DNA from: Micromonospora parva
GTDB taxonomy: Bacteria; Actinomycetota; Actinomycetes; Mycobacteriales; Micromonosporaceae
Length of the DNA: 64,000 nucleotides
Direction: 5' to 3'
NCBI RefSeq assembly: GCF_000718515.1
Contig: NZ_JNZS01000013.1
Location: 124,001 to 188,000 of the forward strand
The notes under the pieces: generated by a model
Database searches by the model: none
What the model was told of the DNA's origin: nothing
What the model saw: the letters and a program-made list of their open reading frames with translations, nothing else
In this document: one piece after another, positions 41,200-49,948 of the stretch
How the letters are laid out: each line of letters opens with the position of its first letter
How positions within the stretch are numbered: position 1 is the first letter of the stretch
Translations under genes and position numbers: made by a program

Positions 41200-41750
41200 T
41201 GAGTGAACAGCAGTTCGGCGGCTTCGGTCGGGGATGGCGGGGCGGACGGCAGCAGGGCTGGGACCCGATGGGGGAGCTGCAGTCGCTGCGCGCCGAGTTG
41301 AGCCGCCTGGTCGGTGGTCGCGCCGGGGCGTCCGACGTCGAGTTGACCGAGACCTCGGACGGCTGGGAGGTCGTCGTCCGGCTGCCCGGGGTGGCGCCGG
41401 AGGAGGTGGCGGTCGAGTTGGACGACCGCGAGTTGTGCGTACGGGCCCGCTCGGAGGCGGAGGTCAACGCCGACCAGGGCATCCCGGGCGGCTTTGAGAC
41501 GCGCGGCTTCGAGTACCGGGTCAACCTGCCGGCGCGGGTCGACCCGGATGCCATCGACGCGGTGATGGACCACGGTCTGCTGCGGGTCCGGCTGCCTCGG
41601 GCGACCCGGCCCGCGCCGCGCACCATCACCGTCGGTCGCACCGGGCCGCGATCCGGCGACCTCCTGCCGGGTACGCCGATGCCGGCCGACCCCGCCGCGG
41701 ACCGGGAGCTGCACCGCCCGGACACCGCTGACGAGATCGACCGGCCGTAG
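41199..41750 (+). CDS. Hsp20/alpha-crystallin small heat-shock protein
   Basis: A 183-aa chaperone that holds unfolding proteins. An N-terminal Gly/Trp-rich arm is followed by the alpha-crystallin domain (ELTETSDGWEVVVRLPGVAPEEVAVELDDRELCVRA ... GFEYRVNLPARVDPDAIDAVMDHGLLRVRLPR). A long polar C-terminal extension follows. ATG 41199 shares a base with the DUF2231 stop. Coupling with a DUF2231 membrane protein is unusual for Hsp20 and may reflect membrane stress. Confidence 0.9.
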   Translation: MSEQQFGGFGRGWRGGRQQGWDPMGELQSLRAELSRLVGGRAGASDVELTETSDGWEVVVRLPGVAPEEVAVELDDRELCVRARSEAEVNADQGIPGGFETRGFEYRVNLPARVDPDAIDAVMDHGLLRVRLPRATRPAPRTITVGRTGPRSGDLLPGTPMPADPAADRELHRPDTADEIDRP

Positions 41751-41758
41751 CGGGCCTC

Positions 41759-42865
41759 GTGGTCAGCCCTCCCGTGCTCGGCCCGACCGCCGAGCGCCTT
41801 CCCGACGTGCGGCGGATCGCCGTGCTGCGCGCCAACGCGCTCGGCGACTTCATCTTTGCCCTGCCGGCGCTGGACGCGTTGCGCGCCGCGTACCCCTCGG
41901 CGGAGATCGTGTTGCTCGGCGCGCCGTGGCACGCGAAGCTCTGGCGCGACCGGCCCGGCCCGGTGGACCGGGTGCTGGTGGTGCCGGCGGCGCCCGGCAT
42001 CCGTACGGCGGAGCCGGGCGAGCCGGAGTCGTCGATGGACGACTTCCTGGCCGCTGCCGCCGGTGCGGAGTTCGATCTGGCGGTGCAGATCCACGGCGGG
42101 GGCGCCAACTCCAACCCGCTGATCAGTCGGCTCGGTGCCCGGTTGACCGTCGGCCTGCGCACCGAGGACGCGCCGTCGCTGGACCGGTGGCTCCGCTACG
42201 TCTACTACCAGCACGAGGTGATCCGCTACCTGGAGGTGGTGGCGCTGGCGGGAGCGCCGGCCACGACTGTCACGCCGAGGCTCGTGGTGACCGACGCCGA
42301 CCGGGCCGAGGCCGCCCGGGTGCTGGGCCCGGCCGATCGTCAGCGGGTGGCGCTGCATCCGGGTGCCACCGACACCCGCCGCCGCTGGCCCGCCGAGCGC
42401 TTCGCCGAGGTGGCCCGTGCGCTGCACGCGGACGGCTACGAGGTGCTGGTCACCGGCACCCCGTCCGAGCAGGAGGTGGTGGACCGGGTCGTCGCCGCGG
42501 CGCAGGTGCCGGTGCGCCCGCAGGTGGGCACGCTCAGCCTCGGTGGGCTGGTGGGTTGTTACGCCGACTGCGCGGTGGTCGTCTCGAACGACACCGGCCC
42601 GCTGCACCTGGCCGCCGCGGTGGGCGCTCCCACGGTGGGGATCTTCTGGGTCGGCAACCTGATCAACGGGGCGAGCCCGCTGCGGGGCCGGCACCGGCCG
42701 ATCAGCTCGTGGACTGTGCACTGCCCGGTCTGCGGGGTCGACTGCACACCGGGCATCTACCCGCACCGGCCGGGCGACGGTGAGTGCCCGCACCGGGACT
42801 CGTTCGTGACCGACGTCCCGGTGATCGAGGTGCTGGAGGCCGCCCGGGAGGTGCTCGGCCGGTAG
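41759..42865 (+). CDS. Glycosyltransferase family 9 (heptosyltransferase-like)
   Basis: A 368-aa GT-B enzyme. IAVLRANALGDFIFALPALDALRAAYP at the N-terminus and VALHPGATDTRRRWPAERFAEVARAL plus VVSNDTGPLHLAAAVGAPTVGIFW at the C-terminus are the GT9 donor-site signatures, and the D-TGP motif is intact. A Cys-rich insertion (CPVCGVDCTPG) precedes the last helix. GT9 enzymes normally move heptose from ADP-heptose. The gene for the donor is likely the convergent HldE-like gene. GTG start 8 nt after hsp20. Confidence 0.9.
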   Translation: MVSPPVLGPTAERLPDVRRIAVLRANALGDFIFALPALDALRAAYPSAEIVLLGAPWHAKLWRDRPGPVDRVLVVPAAPGIRTAEPGEPESSMDDFLAAAAGAEFDLAVQIHGGGANSNPLISRLGARLTVGLRTEDAPSLDRWLRYVYYQHEVIRYLEVVALAGAPATTVTPRLVVTDADRAEAARVLGPADRQRVALHPGATDTRRRWPAERFAEVARALHADGYEVLVTGTPSEQEVVDRVVAAAQVPVRPQVGTLSLGGLVGCYADCAVVVSNDTGPLHLAAAVGAPTVGIFWVGNLINGASPLRGRHRPISSWTVHCPVCGVDCTPGIYPHRPGDGECPHRDSFVTDVPVIEVLEAAREVLGR

Positions 42866-42866
42866 G

Positions 42867-43745
42867 TCACGCCAACTGCGGGGTGTCCTCGTCGGCGAGG
42901 ACGACCTCCCACGCCTCCACGTCCCGGTCGGTGACGGTGGTGGGGGACTCCAGGTGGTACGCGCCGCTGGGCAGGATGCCCGCGCCGCCGTAGCGGGACA
43001 TCACGGCGAGCTGCGCGGCCACGTCCTCGCCCTGGTGCTTCTCCTGCACCCGACGCCAGAAGTCGAAGCCGCCGGCGTCGACGAGCTTGGCCCGGTCGTA
43101 GAGCACGCACCCGCCGATCCAGGAGACCTTGTAGGCCCGCCACGCCCCCGGCGGCAGCGCCAACTGCTCGGTGATGTGCAGCAGGTTCGCGGCGGAGTGG
43201 ATCCGGGCCCGGTTCCACTGCGGGGTGTCGGGTCGGATCCGCTCCGGTGTGGGCGGGCCGGCCCACTCCTCGTAGAGGCCGTGCGTCTCCGGCCGCACGT
43301 CATCGGTGTACGACAGGCCGTGCACACCGTTGCCGACGAACCCGCAGCCCAGCTCGCCGATCGCGGTGACCAGTCGGTGCAGCGCACCCGGTGCCAACCA
43401 GATGTCGTCGTCGAGGTTGAGGACGTACCGGGCGGCCGAGGCGGCGAGCAGGTACGCCCGGTGTTCGGCCAACCCCCGCCGTGGCAGCCGGCGGGTCAGC
43501 AGCACCGGGTGACCCCGGTGGCGCAGCGCCCGGACCATGGTGGCCGCGGCGGGGTGCGCGTACGCCGGGTCCCCGTCGGACTGATCGCTGACGACCACGC
43601 CGAAGCCGGGCAGCCCGTCCTGGGCGGCGAGCCCGCTCAGCGTGACGGCCAGCTCGGTGGGCCGGTTCCGGGTCGGAATCAGCACGTCGAGCAGCCGGTC
43701 CGCCCGGAAGGCCGCCGGGGTGCCGAGGTCGAGAGGGCGGTTCAC
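42867..43745 (-). CDS. Glycosyltransferase family 2
   Basis: A 292-aa GT-A enzyme: LLDVLIPTRNRPTELAVTLSGL at the N-terminus, RYVLNLDDDIWLAPG as the metal/nucleotide motif, and GGCVLYDRAKLVDAGGFDFW followed by HQGEDVAAQL typical of the acceptor half. GTG 43745 overlaps the stop of the HldE-like gene (GTGA), so it is translated from the same message. It is tail-to-tail with the GT9 gene, only one base between the stops. Likely adds a sugar in the same glycan pathway. Confidence 0.9.
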   Translation of the reverse strand: MNRPLDLGTPAAFRADRLLDVLIPTRNRPTELAVTLSGLAAQDGLPGFGVVVSDQSDGDPAYAHPAAATMVRALRHRGHPVLLTRRLPRRGLAEHRAYLLAASAARYVLNLDDDIWLAPGALHRLVTAIGELGCGFVGNGVHGLSYTDDVRPETHGLYEEWAGPPTPERIRPDTPQWNRARIHSAANLLHITEQLALPPGAWRAYKVSWIGGCVLYDRAKLVDAGGFDFWRRVQEKHQGEDVAAQLAVMSRYGGAGILPSGAYHLESPTTVTDRDVEAWEVVLADEDTPQLA

Positions 43746-45643
43746 GACGCCTGGGTGTGGGTGCGCAGCGATGGGTCCGGCTCCCGGTCGTCGACGTGCG
43801 GCGACAGGTCCTGGCTGTGCGACCGGATCCGCTCGATGATCGCGGAGGTGGACCGGTCCGGCACGTACCCGAGGGTGCGCACCTGGCCGCCCAGCCGGCG
43901 CACCAACGGTGCCTCCGGCACCAGCTCCGGCGGATAGTCGCCGCCCTTGACGTACACGTCCGGTCGGACCGCCTCGATCAGTGCGGCTGGTGAGTCCTCC
44001 TCGAAGACCACCACGTGGTCCACGCAGGCGAGCGCGGCGAGGAGGGCACCCCGGTCCTCGACCGGGTTGACCGGCCGGTCCGGGCCCTTCAGCCGTCGTA
44101 CGCTGCCGTCGGAGTTGACCGCCACGATGAGCAGGTCACCCAACGCGCGGGCCTGCTCCAGGTAGCGCACGTGCCCGCGGTGCAGCACGTCGAAGCAGCC
44201 GTTGGTGAAGACGATCGACCGTCCCGCCTCGCGGTGTTCGGCGACGATCGTGTCCAACTCGTCCCCACCGACCAACGCGGGGTGGCCCGTGGTGTCGGTC
44301 GGCTGGTCGAGCGCGGCGAGCAGGTCGTCGCGTCGGCACACGCAGGTGCCCGTGTCCGAGACGGTGATGGTGGCCGCCAGCTGGGCGAGTTGGGCGGCGG
44401 TGGGCAGCGGCGCGTCGGCGGCCAGGGCCAACGTCATCGCCGCCAGGTACGCGTCGCCGGCACCCACGGCGTGACTGGCCGGCACCGGGGTGCTGTGGCT
44501 GCGTCGTGGCTCCCCGTCGGCGCCGCCGACCACCGCGCCCTCGGTGTCCAGGGTCACCGCGACCACGTCGGCGCCGGTGTGCGCCCGCAGTTCGGCCAGC
44601 CGCGATTCGGCCAGGACAGCCCGGTCGACGCCCTCACCGGCCCGGGTGTTCACTGTGACGCCGGTGCCGGTGACGCTGAGCCCGTCGCCGGTGAGGGCCA
44701 CCCGTCCCTCGCCCGGGGTGGGTTCACCGATCGGCCCCGGGTGCCCGGCCCGCGCCGGCTCGGCCGTGGCGTCGTCGGCGCGTACCGCGCCCGGGGCAGC
44801 GCCCGCTGTCATCTCGGACGGCCCGTCGGCCAGGCCGTTGTCCGGGTGCTCCAGGTGCAGTTCGGTCCCGCCGGCCGGTCGGGTGGTACCGCCCGCACGG
44901 GCCAACAGTCGGGTCGCCTCGGCGAAGCTGGGGGTGACCACTGTCGGCGCGAGGCCCCGCCAGTCGGCCAGGTCGTGGGCGTCCAGCGCGACGGTGGCGT
45001 ACCGCTCGCGGTTGTCGACCAGCCACGCGCGGACCGGCGCGGGCAGCGCGCCCAGGCCGTAGTCGCAGACCACCAGGGTCGGGGCTTCCCCACCGGCGGC
45101 GGCGCGCAACTCCTCGGTGGCACAACTCAGGGCGGTGAGCAGTCGGGCCACCCCGTCGTGGTCCAGAGCGTCCTCCGGGTCGCCGGAGTCCTCGCGCAGG
45201 AGGATCTGGTTGCCGGCCAGCATCCGCCGCTTCACCGGGGTGGGCCGCCCGGGCTGGTTGACAGTGCGGTCCCAGACGCCGGCCCGGTCCAGGCAGTCGT
45301 GCAGTTCGTCCCCGGCGACGTCGGCACCGACCGGTGCCACCAGCACCGCCCGGCCACCGAGGGCGGCGACGTTGACGGCGGTGTTCGCGGCCCCACCGGC
45401 GGCGGAGATCCGCCGCCGCAGGGTGAGGACGGGGGCGGGCGCCTCCCGGCAGAGCCGGTCGGAGTCGGCGAACCGCCATTCGTCCAACATGGCGTCACCG
45501 ACGATCAGGACTGGGCGTTCGAGCCAGCTCTCCACGACGGTGGCGAGCCGGCGCTGTTCCGCTGCTGCTCCTGCCATGCCCGTCCGGGTCCCCAGCGGCC
45601 TGGCCGACAAACCTGGCTGACGGCCGGTCCCGCCGCTGGTCAT
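43742..45643 (-). CDS. hldE: HldE/RfaE-like bifunctional heptose kinase-adenylyltransferase
   Basis: A 633-aa two-domain enzyme. The N-terminal PfkB-type kinase (VLIVGDAMLDEWRFADSDRLCREAPAPVL, catalytic HAVGAGDAYLAAM near residue 391) phosphorylates a heptose-7-phosphate. The C-terminal nucleotidyltransferase (FTNGCFDVLHRGHVRYLEQA, VNSDGSVRRLKGPDRPV, VYVKGGDYPPE) makes ADP-heptose. An insertion of about 100 residues, Gly/Glu/Thr-rich, splits the kinase domain. ATG 45643 has GAAGGTGG upstream. GmhA and GmhB are not seen here. Supplies the donor for GT9-type transfer. Confidence 0.9.
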   Translation of the reverse strand: MTSGGTGRQPGLSARPLGTRTGMAGAAAEQRRLATVVESWLERPVLIVGDAMLDEWRFADSDRLCREAPAPVLTLRRRISAAGGAANTAVNVAALGGRAVLVAPVGADVAGDELHDCLDRAGVWDRTVNQPGRPTPVKRRMLAGNQILLREDSGDPEDALDHDGVARLLTALSCATEELRAAAGGEAPTLVVCDYGLGALPAPVRAWLVDNRERYATVALDAHDLADWRGLAPTVVTPSFAEATRLLARAGGTTRPAGGTELHLEHPDNGLADGPSEMTAGAAPGAVRADDATAEPARAGHPGPIGEPTPGEGRVALTGDGLSVTGTGVTVNTRAGEGVDRAVLAESRLAELRAHTGADVVAVTLDTEGAVVGGADGEPRRSHSTPVPASHAVGAGDAYLAAMTLALAADAPLPTAAQLAQLAATITVSDTGTCVCRRDDLLAALDQPTDTTGHPALVGGDELDTIVAEHREAGRSIVFTNGCFDVLHRGHVRYLEQARALGDLLIVAVNSDGSVRRLKGPDRPVNPVEDRGALLAALACVDHVVVFEEDSPAALIEAVRPDVYVKGGDYPPELVPEAPLVRRLGGQVRTLGYVPDRSTSAIIERIRSHSQDLSPHVDDREPDPSLRTHTQAS

Positions 45644-45756
45644 GCCACCTTCGGTGGCGCCTGGCCGGTCCGCACCGGTCCCTACCTGTCCGACCTGTTT
45701 CGGGTGTTCGGCGGCGGGAAGGGAACTGGGGTACCCCCAGAGAGGAGATGTACGAG

Positions 45757-46299
45757 ATGGCAGCGACATTGCAGGGCAAGCGGATCGCCTTCCTGGCCGC
45801 CGACGGCGTCGAGGAGGTCGAGTACGTCCAGCCACGCGAGGCGGTGGAGAACGCCGGCGCGACGGCGGAGCTGGTCTCGCTCAAGCCCGGTTCCATCCAG
45901 TCCTTCAACCACCTGGACCAGTCCAAGACCTACGACGTGGACGTGACAGTCGACAAGGCCGACGCCGCCGGGTACGACGCGCTGGTGCTGCCCGGCGGGG
46001 TGGCGAACCCGGACTTCCTGCGCGGCGACCCGGACGCGGTGCGGTTCGTGAAGGCGTTCTTCGACGCGGGCAAGCCGGTCGGGGTGATCTGTCACGGCCC
46101 GTGGACGCTGATCGAGGCGGACGTGGTGCGCGGTCGGCGGATCACGTCCTGGCCCACCCTGCGTACCGACCTGACCAACGCCGGAGCCACCTGGGTGGAC
46201 GAGGAGTGCGTCACCGACGGCAACCTCACCAGCAGCCGCAAACCCGACGACCTCCCCGCCTTCTGCGCGGAGATCACCAAATCCTTCACCAGCCCCTGA
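45757..46299 (+). CDS. DJ-1/PfpI-family protein
   Basis: A 180-aa class I glutamine-amidotransferase-like protein of the PfpI/YhbO type. It has IAFLAADGVEEVEYVQP with the conserved Glu, ALVLPGGVANPDFLR, and the nucleophile elbow PVGVICHGPWTLIEA, with His next to Cys. Members are stress proteins acting as chaperone, protease or glyoxalase-type enzymes. ATG 45757 is chosen over ATG 45748 because AGAGGAG abuts the latter. It is divergent from hldE. Confidence 0.9.
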   Translation: MAATLQGKRIAFLAADGVEEVEYVQPREAVENAGATAELVSLKPGSIQSFNHLDQSKTYDVDVTVDKADAAGYDALVLPGGVANPDFLRGDPDAVRFVKAFFDAGKPVGVICHGPWTLIEADVVRGRRITSWPTLRTDLTNAGATWVDEECVTDGNLTSSRKPDDLPAFCAEITKSFTSP

Positions 46300-46312
46300 C
46301 CCCGACCTCCCC

Positions 46313-46374
46313 GGTTGATCATGAAGTTATTGCCGCCTTGCGCGGGTCTCGTGGCAATAACTTCATGATCAACC
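46313..46374. repeat. 62-nt palindromic element, GTTGATCA family copy 2
   Basis: Perfect 22-bp arms beginning GGTTGATCATGAAGTTATTG with an 18-nt GC-rich loop. It begins 13 nt after the DJ-1/PfpI stop. It shares the outer GTTGATCA-GAAGTT block with the element at 28701-28760, but its inner arm differs (ATTGCC in place of TGCGTCA). Confidence 0.9.
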
Positions 46375-46428
46375 CTGCTGGGGTGGGGGTTCGGCGCATG
46401 TTCTGCGGGTGACGGGATAGAAGGGCAC

Positions 46429-48105
46429 ATGACCACGGAAGCCTCCGACGCGCCGGTGCTGAACCGTCAGCAGATCCGGCTGCTCATGCTCGGCCTGATG
46501 ACCGGCATGCTGCTGGCCGCACTCGACCAGACCATCGTCGGCACGGCACTGCCGACCATCGTGGGCGAGTTGGGCGGGATCAACCACTACTCCTGGGTGG
46601 TCACCGCGTACCTGCTCGCCTCGACCGCGTCGACGCCCCTGTACGGCAAGATGGCCGACCTGTACGGGCGTCGACCGGTCTTCCTCTTCTCGATCGGCAC
46701 GTTCCTGGTCGGGTCGTTGCTGGCCGGGCTGTCGCAGAACATGACCCAGCTGATCGTCACCCGAGGGATCCAGGGTCTCGGCGCGGGTGGTCTGCTGACG
46801 CTGGCCTTCACCATCATCTCGGATGTGGTGTCACCCCGTGAGCGTGGCCGCTACCAGGGTCTGTTCGGCGCGGTCTTCGGGATCTCGTCGGTCGCCGGGC
46901 CGCTGGTGGGTGGTTACTTCGCGGAGACCGACTGGCGATGGATCTTCTACATCAACGTGCCGTTGGCGATCCTGGCCATCGTCGTCTGCTACCACGTGAT
47001 GCGGTTGATCCCGTTCGAACGTCGGGACCACTCGATCGACTGGCTCGGCGCCGGTCTGCTGGTGGCCGGGGTGAGTTCCCTGCTGCTGGCGCTGAGCTGG
47101 GGTGGCAACGAGTACCCCTGGGGCTCTGGCGTGATCATCAGTCTCTTCGTTGTCGGTGCGGTGCTGGGGGTGCTCTTCGTCCTCCAGGAGGCCCGGGTGG
47201 CCGAGCCGATCCTGCCGCTGCGGCTGTTCCGCAGCGCCACCTTCGCGCTGGCCAACTCGGCCCTGCTCATCATCGGTCTGGTGATGTTCGGCTCGATCAT
47301 CTTCATCCCGCTGTACCTGCAGATCGTCAAGGGCGCGTCGCCGACCCAGAGCGGTCTGCTGATGCTGCCGATGATGGCCGGCATCATCATCACCTCGATC
47401 CTGACCGGTCGCGCGATGACCCGGATCGGCCGGTACAAGTGGTTCCCGGTGGCCGGTTCGGTGACCCTCCTGGCCGGCATGTTCCTCTTCACCCAGCTGG
47501 CGGTGAACACCTCGCTCTGGGTCGCGTTCGGGTACATGGTGGTGATCGGCATCGGGTTGGGTCTGTGCATGCAGTCGCTGATCCTGGCGGTGCAGAACGC
47601 GGTCTCCGTACGCGACCTGGGGGCGGGCACCTCCTCGGCGACGTTCTTCCGGTCGCTGGGCGGTTCGTTCGGGGTGGCGATCCTCGGAACGGTGCTCTCG
47701 TCCCGGCTGACCGGCGGGCTCGCCGACCGGTTGCCCGGCGCGATCGCGCAGCTCCCGCCGCAGGAGCAGGCCGCCGTGGCGGCGAGTGGTGGCACCAACA
47801 TCTCGATCAACGATCCGGCCACCATCCTGGCCCTGCCGGGGCCGGTCCGCGCGGCCATCCAGGGCGCCTTCGTCGACGCACTGGACATGGTCTTCCTGAC
47901 CGCCGGCCTGATCGCGATCGTGGCGGTGGTGGTCACCCTGACGCTGCCCAACACCCAGCTGCGGGGTGCCGGTCCGAAGGGCGCCACCGGTGGTGCCGAC
48001 CCGCTCGGCGGCGAGGCCCCGGCCCCGGGTGGCAAGCCGCTGACCCGCGAGTCAAAGGAGGAGGCGGCCGCCGACATGGAGGCCAAGTCCCAGACGATGA
48101 TCTGA
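46429..48105 (+). CDS. DHA2-family (EmrB/QacA) drug-proton antiporter
   Basis: A 558-aa exporter with 14 membrane segments. It shows LDQTIVGTALPTIVGELGG (motif D1), GKMADLYGRRPVFLFSIG (motif A) and GIQGLGAGGLLTLAFTIISD plus FGAVFGISSVAGPLVGGYF (antiporter motif C). A large loop rich in Ala and Pro precedes the last segment, and the C-terminal tail is polar. ATG 46429 follows AAGGG. The convergent TetR gene 15 nt downstream may regulate drug-type genes, but the operator found faces the aldo/keto reductase. Confidence 0.92.
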   Translation: MTTEASDAPVLNRQQIRLLMLGLMTGMLLAALDQTIVGTALPTIVGELGGINHYSWVVTAYLLASTASTPLYGKMADLYGRRPVFLFSIGTFLVGSLLAGLSQNMTQLIVTRGIQGLGAGGLLTLAFTIISDVVSPRERGRYQGLFGAVFGISSVAGPLVGGYFAETDWRWIFYINVPLAILAIVVCYHVMRLIPFERRDHSIDWLGAGLLVAGVSSLLLALSWGGNEYPWGSGVIISLFVVGAVLGVLFVLQEARVAEPILPLRLFRSATFALANSALLIIGLVMFGSIIFIPLYLQIVKGASPTQSGLLMLPMMAGIIITSILTGRAMTRIGRYKWFPVAGSVTLLAGMFLFTQLAVNTSLWVAFGYMVVIGIGLGLCMQSLILAVQNAVSVRDLGAGTSSATFFRSLGGSFGVAILGTVLSSRLTGGLADRLPGAIAQLPPQEQAAVAASGGTNISINDPATILALPGPVRAAIQGAFVDALDMVFLTAGLIAIVAVVVTLTLPNTQLRGAGPKGATGGADPLGGEAPAPGGKPLTRESKEEAAADMEAKSQTMI

Positions 48106-48119
48106 GCGCGGCCGGTTGG

Positions 48120-48752
48120 TCAGGCGGGGCGGCGGTAGACGCCGTACCACCAGGTCGCCGCCAACTCCCGGGCGGCCGCCGCGTCGGTCTCGGGGTCGGC
48201 CGGGGTGGCGCTGACGTGATCGGCGAGGAAGCGGTCACCGCCGATCACGATCAGTCGGCCCGCGGTCTCCGCGTCGACGCCGGCGGGGGTACGTCCGGCC
48301 TCCTGCTCGACGCGGAGCGCCTGCACGGTACGGGCCACGAACCGCTCCAGTCCCGCCGCCCAGTACTCGCGGACCACCTCGTCGTACGCGGCCACCTCGC
48401 TGACCGCTGCCAGGACCGGGGCGTACGTCCGGTAGATCCGGATCACGTCGGCGAAGACGTCGGTCAGGGTCGTGAGCGGGTCGCCCGGCCCGGCCGGACT
48501 CCACTCGCCGGTGCGGCCGAAGGAGGTTTCCCGCATGGTGCCGGCGAGACGCATGAGCAGTTCGGTCTTGTCGCGGAAGTGGGTGTAGAAGGTCGACCGC
48601 GCCACCCCCGCCTCGGCGGCGATCCGCTGTACCCCGAGATCGGTGAAGCGGATGCCCTCCCGCAGCAGGCGCTCGGTGGCCGCCAGCACCCGCGCCTCGA
48701 CGGCGGCTCGTCCGTCGGGGTTGCGCGGGCGGCGGCGGGTGATCGAGGGCAT
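48120..48752 (-). CDS. TetR-family transcriptional regulator
   Basis: A 210-aa repressor: VLAATERLLREGIRFTDLGVQRIAAEAGVARSTFYTHFRDKTELLM is the helix-turn-helix domain; the rest is a ligand-binding helical domain ending AATWWYGVYRRP. ATG 48752 sits 7 nt after TAGGAT with no ribosome site, so it is likely leaderless. It is divergent from the aldo/keto reductase, with a palindrome at 48804-48818 between them. Confidence 0.9.
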   Translation of the reverse strand: MPSITRRRPRNPDGRAAVEARVLAATERLLREGIRFTDLGVQRIAAEAGVARSTFYTHFRDKTELLMRLAGTMRETSFGRTGEWSPAGPGDPLTTLTDVFADVIRIYRTYAPVLAAVSEVAAYDEVVREYWAAGLERFVARTVQALRVEQEAGRTPAGVDAETAGRLIVIGGDRFLADHVSATPADPETDAAAARELAATWWYGVYRRPA

Positions 48753-48759
48753 AGCCGGA

Positions 48760-48765
48760 ATCCTA
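48760..48765 (-). promoter_or_regulatory. -10 element of the tetR gene
   Basis: TAGGAT on the minus strand, 7 nt before ATG 48752. Confidence 0.5.
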
Positions 48766-48803
48766 GGTGGCCGGGGGCCGGATCGGCGACGTACGCTCGT
48801 TGC

Positions 48804-48818
48804 CGGACACAGTGTCCG
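48804..48818. promoter_or_regulatory. Candidate TetR operator
   Basis: CGGACAC-A-GTGTCCG, a perfect 7-bp inverted repeat around one base. It lies between the divergent tetR and aldo/keto reductase genes, 60 nt before the latter. Confidence 0.65.
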
Positions 48819-48877
48819 ACATAGTGACCAGGGAGGGCCTGACCTCGGCCTCCCACCCACCACGAGGAGCAACACAC

Positions 48878-49912
48878 GTGAAGTACCGACTGCTGGGCGC
48901 CACCGGGGTGTACGTCTCGGAGATCTCGCTCGGCGCGATGACCTTCGGCGGCAGCGGGCACCCGCTCTGGGGCACCCTCGGTGGGCTGGCGCTGCCCGAG
49001 GTGCAGCGGCTGGTGGACACCGCGCTGGACGCCGGCGTCAACTTCGTCGACACCGCCGACGGCTACAGCGACGGCGAGAGCGAGGAACTGCTCGGCAAGG
49101 CGCTCGGCAAGCGGCGTCGCGACGTCGTGCTGGCGACGAAGGTGCACTCCCGCACCGGGCCCGGCCCGAACGACGTCGGCACCTCCCGGCTGCACATCAT
49201 GCAGAACCTGGAGGACAGCCTGCGCCGGCTGGGCACCGATCACATCGACCTGTACCAGATCCACAACTTCGACCACATCACTCCGATGGAGGAGATGCTG
49301 CGCGCGCTCGACGACGCGGTCCGGCAGGGCAAGGTCCGCTACATCGGGGCCGCCAACTTCGCCGCCTGGCAGATCTCCAAGGCGCTGGGCATCTCCGCCC
49401 GGGAGAAGCTGGCCGGGTTCGTCTCGGTGCAGGAGTACTACTCGCTGCTGGGCCGGGACGTGGAGCGCGACGTGGTGCCGATGGCGCTCAACGAGGGAGT
49501 CGGGCTGACCGTCTGGAGCCCGCTCGCCGGTGGTTTCCTCTCCGGCAAGGTCAGCCGGGACGGGGCCGTCGCCGACAGCGGCGCGCGCAGCGCCCAGCCC
49601 GGTTACGCCAGCTTCACGCCGTTCGACCCGGAGCACGCCTTCGGGGTGGTCGACGTGCTCAAGGGCGTCGCCGAGCGGCACGAGGTCAGCCCGGCCCGGG
49701 TGGCGGTCGCCTGGCTGCTGTCCCGGCCCGCGGTGACGAGCGTGATCGTCGGAGCCCGCAAGCACGATCAGTTGGTGGACAACATCGCCGCCTCGGACCT
49801 CACCCTGACCGAGCAGGACCTCACCGAGCTGGACGAGGCCACCAAGCTGCCGGTCGCGTACCCGAACTGGATCCAGGAGGGGTACTTCGCCGGGGTTCGG
49901 CTGCCCCAGTGA
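48878..49912 (+). CDS. Aldo/keto reductase
   Basis: A 344-aa TIM-barrel NADPH oxidoreductase. The catalytic residues are in place: Asp and Tyr in FVDTADGYSDGESEELLG, Lys in VVLATKVHS, His in LYQIHNFDHI. The cofactor part TVWSPLAGGFLSGK and SVIVGARKHDQLVDNI is typical. GTG 48878 has GAGGAG upstream. It probably is the target of the divergent TetR. A strong terminator follows. Confidence 0.92.
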   Translation: MKYRLLGATGVYVSEISLGAMTFGGSGHPLWGTLGGLALPEVQRLVDTALDAGVNFVDTADGYSDGESEELLGKALGKRRRDVVLATKVHSRTGPGPNDVGTSRLHIMQNLEDSLRRLGTDHIDLYQIHNFDHITPMEEMLRALDDAVRQGKVRYIGAANFAAWQISKALGISAREKLAGFVSVQEYYSLLGRDVERDVVPMALNEGVGLTVWSPLAGGFLSGKVSRDGAVADSGARSAQPGYASFTPFDPEHAFGVVDVLKGVAERHEVSPARVAVAWLLSRPAVTSVIVGARKHDQLVDNIAASDLTLTEQDLTELDEATKLPVAYPNWIQEGYFAGVRLPQ

Positions 49913-49917
49913 GGCAC

Positions 49918-49945
49918 GGCCCCGGAGTCGGCAGACTCCGGGGCC
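49918..49945. terminator. Bidirectional terminator between convergent genes
   Basis: Perfect 12-bp stem GGCCCCGGAGTC / GACTCCGGGGCC with a GGCA loop, 6 nt after the aldo/keto reductase stop and 3 nt from the Nudix stop. Confidence 0.85.
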
Positions 49946-49948
49946 GAC

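Noticed and set aside
44015..45946. Plus-strand open frame of about 640 codons opposite hldE
   Set aside because: Antisense shadow; the minus strand encodes intact kinase and adenylyltransferase motifs.
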